From: Aureimonas sp. AU4
GTDB taxonomy: Bacteria; Pseudomonadota; Alphaproteobacteria; Rhizobiales; Rhizobiaceae
NCBI RefSeq assembly: GCF_001463765.1
Contig: NZ_BBWK01000054.1
Span: 1 to 64,000, forward strand
DNA: 64,000 nucleotides
Reading direction: 5' to 3'
In this document: positions 8,667 to 17,508 of the stretch, in pieces
Layout: the number at the start of each line of letters is the position of its first letter
Numbering within the stretch: the first letter of the stretch is position 1
Translations under genes and position numbers: made by a program
The notes under the pieces: generated by a model
What the model was told of the DNA's origin: nothing
Database searches by the model: none
Seen by the model: the letters and a program-made list of their open reading frames with translations, nothing else

Positions 8667-9743
8667 GTGCCGCCCACCCCCGCGCCCCTGCCGCGCAACC
8701 GCAACGTCCAGTGGCTGCGCGCGGCGGCGGCCCTGATGGTGCTGCTCTATCACGCCTCCCATTACCTTGCCGCAGAGCGCGGCGACGGTTCCATGGCGGC
8801 GATCTTCGGCGGCGAGTTCGGACTTCTGGGCGTCGCGATCTTCTTCGCCATCTCCGGCGCGCTGATGGCCGAGATTCTGCCGCGCACCGCGCCGCCGCTC
8901 TTCCTGCTGCATCGCATCGCCCGGCTTTATCCCGCCTTTCTCGTCGCCTCGCTCCTCCTGCCGCCGTTTCTCACGGGCCGGCTGTCGATCGACCTGCGCG
9001 CGCTCTCGCTCGTGCCGGTGGGCGACAACGGCTCCTATCGGCTGCGCGTCGAGTGGACGCTGATCTTCGAGCTCTTCTACTACATGGCGCTGACGGGGCT
9101 GGCGGCCCTCGGCGGCGCGCGCCTCCTGCGCCTTTTCGCGCTCGGCTGGCTGGCGGTGATCCTCGCGGCGGCGGCCTGGCTGCCGGAGCTGCGGCAGGCG
9201 ACGCTCGTTCCCACCATCGTCGACCTGCCGTTCCTGGCGGCGAACGCCGCCTTCGCGGGCGGCCTTCTCGTGCCGGAGCTCGTGCGGCGCGGCGTGTTCC
9301 AGCCGGCGCTCGGCGCGGTGGCGGCGGGGCTCGCCATGCTGCTCCTCGGCTTCGGCTTCACGGCGGGCCGGCTCCTCGCCTCGCTGGTCGGGGTGATCCT
9401 GGTCGGCCTCGCCCTCTCGGCCGCCCCCCGTGCGGGACCGGACGGCTGGATCGCGCGCGGCGCGACGCGGCTCGGCGACTGGAGCTACGCGCTCTATCTC
9501 TGCCACGTGCCCGTGGTGCTGGTGGTGATGCGGAGCTTCGAAGCCCCGCCCCTCGCCCTCTGGTTCGCGGCCGTCGCGCTGTCGCTCCTCGTGTCGGTTC
9601 CGCTCGGACTTCTCGATCTGGCGATCTACCGCCGCCTGCGGGCCCGGCTCGACGCCGCCCGGCCCCAAGCGCTCGCGCGCGGGGCCGGGATCTACGCCGC
9701 CGTCTACGTTGCGGTGGCCGCCGTGTTCCTCTTCAAGACCTAG
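8667..9743 (+). CDS. Acyltransferase 3 family membrane protein
   Basis: Integral membrane acyltransferase of 358 residues, the family that O-acylates sugars or lipopolysaccharide and exopolysaccharide units. The start RNVQWLRAAAALMVLLYHASHY contains the family's R(A)xA..V..YH motif with the catalytic His. About ten hydrophobic segments follow, with YALYLCHVPVV near residue 275, another conserved block. The start is GTG. It follows the DUF2147 pair closely and probably shares their transcript, so a cell-envelope modification role is a reasonable inference. Its 3' end overlaps the convergent glutathione transferase by 4 bases. Confidence 0.85.
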   Translation: MPPTPAPLPRNRNVQWLRAAAALMVLLYHASHYLAAERGDGSMAAIFGGEFGLLGVAIFFAISGALMAEILPRTAPPLFLLHRIARLYPAFLVASLLLPPFLTGRLSIDLRALSLVPVGDNGSYRLRVEWTLIFELFYYMALTGLAALGGARLLRLFALGWLAVILAAAAWLPELRQATLVPTIVDLPFLAANAAFAGGLLVPELVRRGVFQPALGAVAAGLAMLLLGFGFTAGRLLASLVGVILVGLALSAAPRAGPDGWIARGATRLGDWSYALYLCHVPVVLVVMRSFEAPPLALWFAAVALSLLVSVPLGLLDLAIYRRLRARLDAARPQALARGAGIYAAVYVAVAAVFLFKT

Positions 9744-10441
9744 CGGGCGCGCTGGTTGAACAGGACGCCCTGCGCGTTCTTGTCCTGCGCAAGGTTCAGG
9801 CGCTCGCGCTCGGCCTTGCCAACCTCGAGCCCGCGCCGGACGGCGGGACGCGCGTTCATGCGCTCGAACCACGCCTTGAGGTGGGGGAAGTCGTCGAGGT
9901 TCTGGCCCTGGTTGGCGTGCGGCACGATCCAGCCGACGCTGGCCATGTCGGCGATCGAATAGTCACCGGCCAGGTACTCCCGCCCCTCGAGCCGCCGGTT
10001 CATCACGCCGTAGAGGCGGTTGCACTCGTTGGTGTAGCGGTCGATGCCGTAGGGGATCTTCTCGGGCGCGTACTGGCGGAAGTGGTGCGCCTGGCCCGCC
10101 ATGGGCCCGAGCCCGCCGACCTGCCAGAAGAGCCACTCCTCGCAGGCGACGCGGGCGCGCTCATCCGTCGGATAGAAGCGCGCGAACTTGCGGCCGAGAT
10201 ACTGCAGGATCGCGCCCGACTCGAAGACCGAGATCGGTTCGCCGCCCGGACCGTCGGGATCGACGATGGCGGGCATGCGGTTGTTGGGCGCGATCGCGAG
10301 AAACTCCGGCTTGAACTGGTCGCCCGCCCCGATGTTCACGAGCTTCAGCTCGTAGGGCACGTCCAGTTCCTCCAGCATGATGCTGATCTTCCAGCCGTTC
10401 GGGGTCGGCCAGTAATGCAGTTCGATCGGGCGCTGTGCCAT
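9740..10441 (-). CDS. Glutathione S-transferase, YfcG/YghU-type
   Basis: Cytosolic glutathione transferase of 233 residues. The N-terminal thioredoxin-like domain starts IELHYWPTPNGWKISIMLEEL, with the TPNGWK active-site stretch typical of the YfcG/YghU (nu) class, and includes the cis-proline segment NNRMPAIVD and the glutathione-gamma-Glu contact VFESGAILQYLG. The C-terminal helical domain contains the SIADMASVGW N-capping motif. These enzymes reduce disulfides or organic peroxides using glutathione. The ATG precedes the conserved first strand. Confidence 0.9.
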   Translation of the reverse strand: MAQRPIELHYWPTPNGWKISIMLEELDVPYELKLVNIGAGDQFKPEFLAIAPNNRMPAIVDPDGPGGEPISVFESGAILQYLGRKFARFYPTDERARVACEEWLFWQVGGLGPMAGQAHHFRQYAPEKIPYGIDRYTNECNRLYGVMNRRLEGREYLAGDYSIADMASVGWIVPHANQGQNLDDFPHLKAWFERMNARPAVRRGLEVGKAERERLNLAQDKNAQGVLFNQRAR

Positions 10442-10617
10442 CGCGGGCTCCTGTCTTGCCTGTCGGGCCGGGAGCTAGCGCGGCAAGGGCCGGCCGCCAC
10501 CGTTCGCCGGCCGCGCCCTTCCTGAACGCAGCTTGAAGGCGGACGCAAGGCCGGGTTCAGCCTCGCCGTGCCATGGTCGCCCATCGCAATCGGGGCTTGA
10601 GGAGGAGACGAGCCGCC

Positions 10618-10785
10618 ATGATCATACGCCTCTCCGTTCTCACCGCCCTGATGGCGCTCTTTGCGGTCGGCTTCTCGTCCCTGGTCCGCATCGAGCGGCC
10701 GTCGAGCGGCCCCGTGTTCGCCAAGGGCGACTGCCTCGACACCGGTCTCGTCTGCGCGCCGCGCAAGGCACGCGTCGGTCTCTGA
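10618..10785 (+). CDS. Small membrane-anchored or secreted protein
   Basis: Fifty-five residues. A hydrophobic N-terminus (IIRLSVLTALMALFAVGFSS) could be a signal or a membrane anchor, followed by a short tail with two cysteines (GDCLDTGLVC) that may form a disulfide. GAGGAGGAGA lies just upstream and fixes the ATG, which is the main argument that this is a real gene. I do not recognise a family. The AMP nucleosidase gene follows 40 bases later. Confidence 0.6.
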   Translation: MIIRLSVLTALMALFAVGFSSLVRIERPSSGPVFAKGDCLDTGLVCAPRKARVGL

Positions 10786-10825
10786 AGCCGTTTCCCGCGC
10801 CGTGCGGGATGGGGTAGAAGGGGCC

Positions 10826-12346
10826 ATGAACGAGCTCTCGCTGGCCGCCCGCCACCCCGACACCCTGGCCATCCCGGCGATCGTCTCGCCGCCCCCCTCG
10901 CCTGTCCGCGTCTTCTTCGACGCGCGCGAGGCGGTCGGCGAGCTGCGACGCCTCTACGACGCCGCGACGCATTTCCTGGTGGAGAGCTTCCGCGAGGTCC
11001 TGCGCACGGGCGACACGAGCCGGCGCTATCGCGTCTTCTACCCGCAGGTCTCGGTGCGGACCGTCGGCCATGCCCGCGTCGACTCGCGCCTTTCCTTCGG
11101 CTTCGTGCCGGGGCCGGGCCTCTACTCGACCACCGTCACGCGGCCCGACCTCTTCGAGACCTATCTCACCGAGCAGCTCGACCTTCTCATCCGCAACCAC
11201 GGCCAGCCGGTCGAGGTCGGCGCGTCCGAGACGCCCATTCCGCTCCACTTCGCGCTGCCCGAGGGCAGCCATGTCGACGGCGCCTCGGCGGACCGGCTCG
11301 ACAAGCCGCTGCGCGACATCTTCGACGTGCCCGACCTCGACGCGACCGACGACCGGATCGTCAACGGCAACTTCGAGCCGGTGCCGGGCGGACCCATGCC
11401 GCTCGCGCCCTTCACCGCGCAGCGCGTCGACTACTCGCTCCACCGCCTCGCGCACTACACCGCGACGAGCCCCCGCCACTTCCAGAACTTCGTGCTCTTC
11501 ACCAATTACGGCTTCTATGTCGACGAGTTCTGCGCGCTGGCGCGGCGCTGGATGGCGGAAGGGGGTCACGGCTACGAGAGCTTCGTGGAGCCCGGCAACG
11601 TCGTGACGCGGGCGGGCGCCTCGCATGCCGAGAGCGGGCTTGCGGTTCCGCGCCTGCCGCAGATGCCGGCCTACCACCTGACGCGCGGCGGACAGTCCGG
11701 CATCACGCTCGTCAACATTGGCGTCGGTCCGTCCAACGCCAAGACCATCACCGACCACGTGGCGGTGCTGCGCCCGCATGCCTGGCTGATGCTCGGCCAC
11801 TGCGCGGGGCTACGCAACACGCAGGCGCTTGGCGACTACGTGCTCGCCCACGCCTATGTGCGCGAGGACCACGTGCTGGACGCCGACCTTCCGGTCTGGG
11901 TGCCGATCCCCGCGCTCGCCGAGGTGCAGGTCGCGCTGGAGGAGGCCGTCGCCTCCGTCACCGGCCTGTCGGGCTACGATCTCAAGCGCATCATGCGCAC
12001 GGGCACGGTCGCCACCATCGACAACCGGAACTGGGAGCTGCGCGACCAGCGCGAGCCGGTGGAGCGGCTATCGAAGTCGCGAGCGGTCGCGCTCGACATG
12101 GAGTCGGCCACGATCGCGGCCAACGGCTACCGCTTCCGCGTGCCCTACGGCACGCTGCTCTGCGTGTCCGACAAGCCGCTGCACGGCGAGCTCAAGCTTC
12201 CGGGCATGGCGACGGACTTCTACAAGCGCCAGGTATCGCAGCATCTCGAGATCGGCATCCGCGCCATGCAGAGCCTGGCCGACATGCCCCACGAGCGCCT
12301 CCATTCGCGCAAGCTGCGGTCCTTCTTCGAGACCGCGTTCCAGTAG
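10826..12346 (+). CDS. amn: AMP nucleosidase
   Basis: Cleaves AMP to adenine and ribose 5-phosphate. The 506 residues divide into the Amn N-terminal regulatory domain (to about 175) and a C-terminal nucleoside-phosphorylase-like domain. This holds TLVNIGVGPSNAKTITDH, the HAWLMLGHCAGLR block, and ALDMESATIAANGYRFRVPY, where the Met-Glu pair contacts the ribose. It ends LRSFFETAFQ, close to family C-termini. E. coli Amn is of similar length. The ATG is preceded by a weak GGGG. It fits purine salvage and energy-charge control; no purine genes are adjacent. Confidence 0.95.
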   Translation: MNELSLAARHPDTLAIPAIVSPPPSPVRVFFDAREAVGELRRLYDAATHFLVESFREVLRTGDTSRRYRVFYPQVSVRTVGHARVDSRLSFGFVPGPGLYSTTVTRPDLFETYLTEQLDLLIRNHGQPVEVGASETPIPLHFALPEGSHVDGASADRLDKPLRDIFDVPDLDATDDRIVNGNFEPVPGGPMPLAPFTAQRVDYSLHRLAHYTATSPRHFQNFVLFTNYGFYVDEFCALARRWMAEGGHGYESFVEPGNVVTRAGASHAESGLAVPRLPQMPAYHLTRGGQSGITLVNIGVGPSNAKTITDHVAVLRPHAWLMLGHCAGLRNTQALGDYVLAHAYVREDHVLDADLPVWVPIPALAEVQVALEEAVASVTGLSGYDLKRIMRTGTVATIDNRNWELRDQREPVERLSKSRAVALDMESATIAANGYRFRVPYGTLLCVSDKPLHGELKLPGMATDFYKRQVSQHLEIGIRAMQSLADMPHERLHSRKLRSFFETAFQ

Positions 12347-12357
12347 GACGATCGATC

Positions 12358-13362
12358 GTGTCGCATCGGCATGCCGCCGCCCGCCTCCTGGGCGGGCTTA
12401 TCACGCTCGGCTCGGTACTCGGCGCGGGCGCCGTCCTTGTCTCCTTCGCGGGGGGCGAGCTTCACCCGTTCGACAGCGTCGGGCATTTCCGGCTGCACAT
12501 CGCCGTCGCCCTCGTGCTGATCGGCCTGGGAGCGCTTTTCTTCCGGCGGTGGATCGGCGCGGGCGTCGCGACCGTCGGCGCCGTCGTCGGCCTGGCGACG
12601 ACGCTGCCCTTCGTTCTGCCGCAACCGAGCGCCGAAGCCGCCGGGGCGAGCTACACGCTGCTGCAGATGAACCTGCGCTACGACGCCCCCGAACAGGACC
12701 CGGCGGTGCAGCTGGTCGCAGAGCTGCGGCCCGACGTCGTGACGCTGGACGAGGTGACCGAAAGCTGGCGCGCCCGCTTCGAGGCGCTGGAGAGCGCCTA
12801 TCCCTACCAGCACTATTGCGGCACCTACGGCAAAGGCGGCACGGCGGTCCTGTCGCGCCGACCCTTCGCGACCGATCCGGAAACCTCGGTCTGCCGCATC
12901 GAGGACGGCTTCGCCGCGCGCGGCGTCGACTTCAACGGGCGCGTCGTCACGATCGCCGCGCTGCACCTCGACTGGCCCTGGCCGAGACACCACTGGGGCC
13001 AGGTTCGAAGGCTCGAGCCCATTCTGCCCAAGCTCCCGAAGCCCGCCATCCTCGCGGGCGACTTCAACGCCGCGCCCTGGAGCGCGGCGGTCGGAACGGT
13101 CGCCGCGGACGGCGGTTGGCGCGTGGTGAAGGGCATCGGCCCGAGCTTCATGCTGGCCGACCTGCGCCGCATTCCCGCCCATGTCTTCGGACTGCCGATC
13201 GACAACGTCCTCGCCTCCGCCGACGTGCGGGTGCTGGAGGCCGAAACGCTGGCGCCGACGGGCTCGGATCACCTGCCCGTGCTTGTTCGCTTCTCGGTCG
13301 AGGCGGGCCCCTCGGCCGCACCGGACGCCCCCTCCGTCGCCGCGCGCGTGAACGCGAATTAA
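12358..13362 (+). CDS. Endonuclease/exonuclease/phosphatase-fold membrane protein
   Basis: A 334-residue protein with three N-terminal hydrophobic segments (to about residue 90) and a C-terminal EEP domain. The motifs are QMNLRYD (Asn ligand), DEVTESW (metal-binding Glu), LHLDWP, AGDFNAAPWS (Asp-x-Asn) and the terminal GSDHLP (Asp-His). These are the catalytic residues of the fold. It probably faces the periplasm, as similar YafD/YbhP-like proteins do; substrate is unknown. The start is GTG, 11 bases after amn. Confidence 0.8.
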   Translation: MSHRHAAARLLGGLITLGSVLGAGAVLVSFAGGELHPFDSVGHFRLHIAVALVLIGLGALFFRRWIGAGVATVGAVVGLATTLPFVLPQPSAEAAGASYTLLQMNLRYDAPEQDPAVQLVAELRPDVVTLDEVTESWRARFEALESAYPYQHYCGTYGKGGTAVLSRRPFATDPETSVCRIEDGFAARGVDFNGRVVTIAALHLDWPWPRHHWGQVRRLEPILPKLPKPAILAGDFNAAPWSAAVGTVAADGGWRVVKGIGPSFMLADLRRIPAHVFGLPIDNVLASADVRVLEAETLAPTGSDHLPVLVRFSVEAGPSAAPDAPSVAARVNAN

Positions 13363-13420
13363 CATGCGGCGCCGGTCGGGCGCTGCCATGATGCGCGCGC
13401 TTCCCGGAGACCGTTAGCCG

Positions 13421-14659
13421 ATGTTCGTCTCGTTCTTTCCGCGTCCGCGCGCCTTCTTCCTGTCCGTCGCGGGCTGGACACTCGTCTGCGTCGCGCTCTG
13501 GTACGGCTTCGGGCGCGGGCTCGGCGTGAACCTCGGCTTCACGCCGCCGGCGGAGGGCGAGGTGGGCATCCAGACCTTCTGGTCGGGCTCGTTCCTCTGG
13601 TTCTACCTCTATTTCGCGCTGGCGGTCGCGATCTTCTATGCCGCGTGGCGGGCCATCGCGAACCACCCCTGGCAGAACTGGTCGATCCTCGGCTCGGCGC
13701 TGATCCTGTTCGTGACCTACTTCCAGGTCGAGATCACGGTCGCCATCAACAACTGGTACGCGCCGTTCTACGACATCATCCAGGCCGCCCTATCCAAGTC
13801 CCGCCCGGTCGAGCCGGGCGAGATCGTCGCGAGCATCACCTACATCTTCGGCGGCCTCGCGCTGGTCGGCGCGACGGTCAGCGTCCTGAACGCCTTCTTC
13901 GTCAGCCACTACATCTTCCGGTGGCGGCAGGCGATGAACGACTTCTACATGTCGCACTGGCCCAAGCTGCGACACGTGGAAGGCGCCTCGCAGCGCGTGC
14001 AGGAGGACACGATGCGCTTCTCCACCACGATGGAGACGCTGGGCGTGCGCCTGATCGACTCCGTGATGACCCTGATCGCCTTCCTGCCGATCCTTCTCGG
14101 CCTTTCGGCGGCGATCACGCGGCTGCCGCTGATCGGCGACGTGCCCTATGCCCTGGTGCTGGCGGCGATCCTCTGGTCGGTCGTCGGCACGGCGCTGCTG
14201 GCGCTCGTCGGCATCAAGCTACCGGGCCTCGAGTTCAAGAACCAGAAGGTCGAGGCGGCCTACCGAAAGGAGCTCGTGATCGGCGAGGACCGGGCCGACC
14301 GGGCGCGTCCGCCGGAGGTGCGCGAGCTCTTCGCGCATGTGCGCCAGAACTACTTCCGCCTGTATTTCCACTACATGTACTTCAACGTCGCGCGCTACGC
14401 CTACCTGAACGCCGACACGGTCTTCGCCTACCTGATCCTGGCCCCCACGATCGCCGCCGGCGCCATCACGCTGGGCATCATGAACCAGATCCTGAACGCG
14501 TTCGAGCAGGTGCGGTCCTCGTTCCAGTTTCTCGTGAACAGCTGGACGACGATCGTGGAGCTGCTCTCGATCTACAAGCGCCTGCGCACCTTCGAGGGCG
14601 TCATCGACGGCGGGCTTCCCGCGCCCGCCGGCCCGCAGCTGGCCCAGCCGGCGCAGTGA
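13421..14659 (+). CDS. bacA: BacA/SbmA-family peptide transporter
   Basis: Inner-membrane transporter of 412 residues in the SbmA/BacA family, which imports proline-rich and nodule-derived peptides and affects very-long-chain lipid A in rhizobia and Brucella. Diagnostic stretches include [49 protein letters not shown] and the C-terminal [24 protein letters not shown]. Seven to eight hydrophobic segments are visible, and no ATP-binding cassette is fused, unlike the ABC-fused relatives, which agrees with proton-driven import. Its 3' end is 22 bases from the convergent oxidoreductase. Confidence 0.88.
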   Translation: MFVSFFPRPRAFFLSVAGWTLVCVALWYGFGRGLGVNLGFTPPAEGEVGIQTFWSGSFLWFYLYFALAVAIFYAAWRAIANHPWQNWSILGSALILFVTYFQVEITVAINNWYAPFYDIIQAALSKSRPVEPGEIVASITYIFGGLALVGATVSVLNAFFVSHYIFRWRQAMNDFYMSHWPKLRHVEGASQRVQEDTMRFSTTMETLGVRLIDSVMTLIAFLPILLGLSAAITRLPLIGDVPYALVLAAILWSVVGTALLALVGIKLPGLEFKNQKVEAAYRKELVIGEDRADRARPPEVRELFAHVRQNYFRLYFHYMYFNVARYAYLNADTVFAYLILAPTIAAGAITLGIMNQILNAFEQVRSSFQFLVNSWTTIVELLSIYKRLRTFEGVIDGGLPAPAGPQLAQPAQ

Positions 14660-14681
14660 CCCGCCGGCCGCGAGCCGCCCG

Positions 14682-16358
14682 TCACATGGAGGCGTAGACC
14701 GGCCCCTCGCCGCCCTGCGGCGGCACCCAGCGGATGTTGCCGTTGGGATCCTTGATGTCGCACGTCTTGCAGTGGACGCAGTTCTGCGCGTTGATCACGT
14801 AGCGAGGCGCGGCCGGATCGGTCTCGTCCCATTCATAGACGGCGGCGGGGCAGTAGCGCTGGCTGAGGCCCGCATAGACGTCGTGCTCGGATCGCTTTTG
14901 CAGCGCCATGTCCTTCACCACGAGATGCACCGGCTGGTCCTCCTCGTGATTGGTGTTGGACAGGAAGACCGAGGATGTCCGGTCGAAGGTCAGCTTGCCG
15001 TCCGGGCGCGGGTAGTCGATCGGCCGGTGCTTCTGTGCCGCTTCCGTGGATTCGGCGTCGGTCTTGCCGTGGCCGAGCGTCCCGAAGAACGAGAGTCCGA
15101 GAAGCTGGTTGGTCCACATGTCGATGCCGCCGAGGATGACGCCGAGCCCCGTGCCGAAGCGCGACCAGAGCGGCTTGACGTTGCGCACGGGCTCGAGGTC
15201 GCGCCCGATCGGCGAGGCACGCCAGCCGTCCTCGTAAGCCGACAGGCGATCGGCCGAGCGGCCCGCCGCGATCGCTTCCGCCGCCGCCTCCGCGGCCATC
15301 ATCCCGCTGGTGATGGCGTTGTGGACGCCCTTGATGCGCGGCACGTTCACGAAGCCCGCCGAGCAGCCGATCAGCGCACCGCCCGGGAAGGCGAGCTTGG
15401 GCACCGACTGCCAGCCGCCTTCCGAGATCGCGCGCGCGCCGTAGGCGATGCGCTTGCCGCCCTCAAGCAGCGACGCGATGTCGGGGTGACGCTTGAAGCG
15501 CTGGAACTCCTCGAAGGGCGACAGATACGGGTTCTTGTAGTTGAGGTGGACCACGAAGCCGACGTAAACGCGGTTGCCCTCCAGATGGTAGAGAAAGGAC
15601 CCGCCCCCGGTGGCCAGATCCAGCGGCCAGCCGAACGAGTGCTGCACGAGGCCGGGCTGGGCCTTGGCCGGATCGATCTCCCACAGCTCCTTGATGCCGA
15701 GGCCGTATTTCTGCGGCTCGGCGCCGTGGGCGAGGCCGTATCGCTCCACGATCTCCTTGGCGAGCGAGCCGCGCACGCCCTCGCCGACGAGCACGTACTT
15801 TCCAATCAGGGCCATGCCGCGCTGGAACGCGCCGCCCGGCTCGCCTCCGCGCGTCACACCCATATCGCCGGTCGCGACGCCCACGACATTGTCGTTGTCG
15901 TCGGTCAGAAGCTCGGTCGCCGCGAAGCCCGGATAGATCTCGACGCCGAGACCTTCCGCCTTCGCGCCCAGCCAGCGGCAGACTGCGCCGAGCGAGACCA
16001 CGAAGTTGCCCTCGTTGCTCATCAGCTTCGGCATCAGCGCGTTGGGCAGCCGCACCGCCCCTTCCGGTCCGTAGAAGTAGAAGCGGTCGGCGGTCACGGG
16101 CTGGCGGATCGGCGTCTCTTCCGAGCGCCATTCGGGCAGCAGGGTGTCGAGCGAGGACGGGTCGAGGACGCAGCCCGACAGGATGTGCGCGCCGACCTCG
16201 GCCCCCTTCTCGAGGACGACGACCGACAGTTGGGGGTTCACCTGCTTCAGCCGGATCGCCGCCGAAAGCCCGGCGGGGCCCGCCCCCACGATCACGACGT
16301 CGAACTCCATCGACTCGCGCTCGGGAAGCGCTTCGTGTTCGGACGCCAAGTCGCTCAA
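14682..16358 (-). CDS. Electron transfer flavoprotein-ubiquinone oxidoreductase
   Basis: Passes electrons from ETF to ubiquinone in beta-oxidation and amino-acid catabolism, at the inner membrane. The FAD-binding motif VVIVGAGPAGLSAAIRL is near residue 20. The C-terminal 4Fe-4S site uses Cys-Pro (in RYCPAAVYEW) plus CVHCKTCDIKDP. The 558 residues match the family. I place the start at a TTG, because GGAGG lies 7 bases before it, whereas the ATG 11 codons further upstream has no visible ribosome-binding site and adds family-foreign residues. The genes for ETF itself are not in the window. Confidence 0.92.
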   Translation of the reverse strand: MSDLASEHEALPERESMEFDVVIVGAGPAGLSAAIRLKQVNPQLSVVVLEKGAEVGAHILSGCVLDPSSLDTLLPEWRSEETPIRQPVTADRFYFYGPEGAVRLPNALMPKLMSNEGNFVVSLGAVCRWLGAKAEGLGVEIYPGFAATELLTDDNDNVVGVATGDMGVTRGGEPGGAFQRGMALIGKYVLVGEGVRGSLAKEIVERYGLAHGAEPQKYGLGIKELWEIDPAKAQPGLVQHSFGWPLDLATGGGSFLYHLEGNRVYVGFVVHLNYKNPYLSPFEEFQRFKRHPDIASLLEGGKRIAYGARAISEGGWQSVPKLAFPGGALIGCSAGFVNVPRIKGVHNAITSGMMAAEAAAEAIAAGRSADRLSAYEDGWRASPIGRDLEPVRNVKPLWSRFGTGLGVILGGIDMWTNQLLGLSFFGTLGHGKTDAESTEAAQKHRPIDYPRPDGKLTFDRTSSVFLSNTNHEEDQPVHLVVKDMALQKRSEHDVYAGLSQRYCPAAVYEWDETDPAAPRYVINAQNCVHCKTCDIKDPNGNIRWVPPQGGEGPVYASM

Positions 16359-16552
16359 ATGCCGTTCCTCCGCTCGTGCCGCGCGAGGCACGCCCGCCCC
16401 GTCTGGAATCGTTCCGTTCTGGCCTTCGGTCTTACAGGTCGGAGCGCCGCGACGACACCCTCGCCGCCGATCATTCTTACGTAAACGTCAAAGTGTCGCC
16501 CCGATTTCCGCCTGCGCATGCGGGGCGCACCGCTTCGTGCTAGAAGCGCCCC

Positions 16553-17422
16553 ATGAGCGTCGCATCCCAACCGGCCGAGATCATTGCGGGCCTTCTCGCC
16601 TGGTACGAGACGGTCGGCCTGCGCGACTTCGCCGGCGAGGTGCCGCGCGACCGCTTCGCGGAAACGGCGCCCCTGCGCGCTGCTGCGTCCGCGACGCCTG
16701 CCGTGCGCGCGGCGGAGGCCGCCGCTCCCCAGCCGGTCGACCGGCGCCCCTCGCCGAGCGCCGAGCCGCCGGCGGCGCCCGTGCGACCGGCGCTTGCCTT
16801 CGAGAGCGACGATGCGGCGGCCGACGACGCCCGAGCCCGCGCGCGGCGGGCGAAGACGCTGGAGGAGCTGGAAGCCACCTTGCGCGAGTTCGAGGGTTGC
16901 GCCCTGCGCGCCTCGGCCCGCTCGCTCGTCTTCGCCAGCGGCCGGCCGGATGCGCGGCTCATGATGGTGGGCGAGGCGCCGGGCCGCGACGAGGACCTTA
17001 TGGGCGAGCCCTTCACCGGGCGCTCCGGCCAGCTTCTCAACCGGATGCTCGCGGCGATCGGGCTGGAGCGCGACGCCGTGCGCATCACCAACACCGTGTT
17101 CTGGCGTCCGCCCGGCAACCGAACGCCGACGCCCGCCGAGACCGAGACCTGCCTGCCCTTCACGCTGCGTCATATCGAGCTGGTTCGACCGCGCGTCCTG
17201 ATCTGCCTCGGCTCCCCGTCGGCCAAGGCCCTTCTCCATATCGAGGAGGGCATCATGCGCGCGCGGGGCCGCTGGTCGAGCCTGCGCCTTGCCGACGGGA
17301 CGGAGATTCCGGCCATGGCGATGCTCCATCCCGCCTATCTCCTGCGCCAGCCCGCCCATAAGCGACTTGCCTGGCGCGACCTTCTCGCACTCAAGGCGAA
17401 GCTCGACGAGACCGGTGCATGA
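16553..17422 (+). CDS. Uracil-DNA glycosylase, family 4-like
   Basis: Removes uracil from DNA in base-excision repair. After a variable Ala/Pro-rich N-terminal 110 residues comes the core: GEAPGRDEDLMGEPFTG (motif 1), NRTPTPAETETC, and HPAYLLRQP (motif 2 with its His). Family 4 enzymes bind a 4Fe-4S cluster through four cysteines. Here only two equivalents remain, in EGCALRAS and ETETCLPF; the partner position in NTVFWRPPG is Trp. So the cluster is probably missing, as in some other alphaproteobacterial members. The 289 residues are longer than family 4 because of the extra N-terminus. Confidence 0.85.
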   Translation: MSVASQPAEIIAGLLAWYETVGLRDFAGEVPRDRFAETAPLRAAASATPAVRAAEAAAPQPVDRRPSPSAEPPAAPVRPALAFESDDAAADDARARARRAKTLEELEATLREFEGCALRASARSLVFASGRPDARLMMVGEAPGRDEDLMGEPFTGRSGQLLNRMLAAIGLERDAVRITNTVFWRPPGNRTPTPAETETCLPFTLRHIELVRPRVLICLGSPSAKALLHIEEGIMRARGRWSSLRLADGTEIPAMAMLHPAYLLRQPAHKRLAWRDLLALKAKLDETGA

Positions 17423-17508
17423 GACCCATGTCGAATCGCCGACATGAAACGGCGATAGGACGCTCGCGCCGCCTTCCCTCATAGGGTAGCGAGACGGCGA
17501 TTCTGTCA

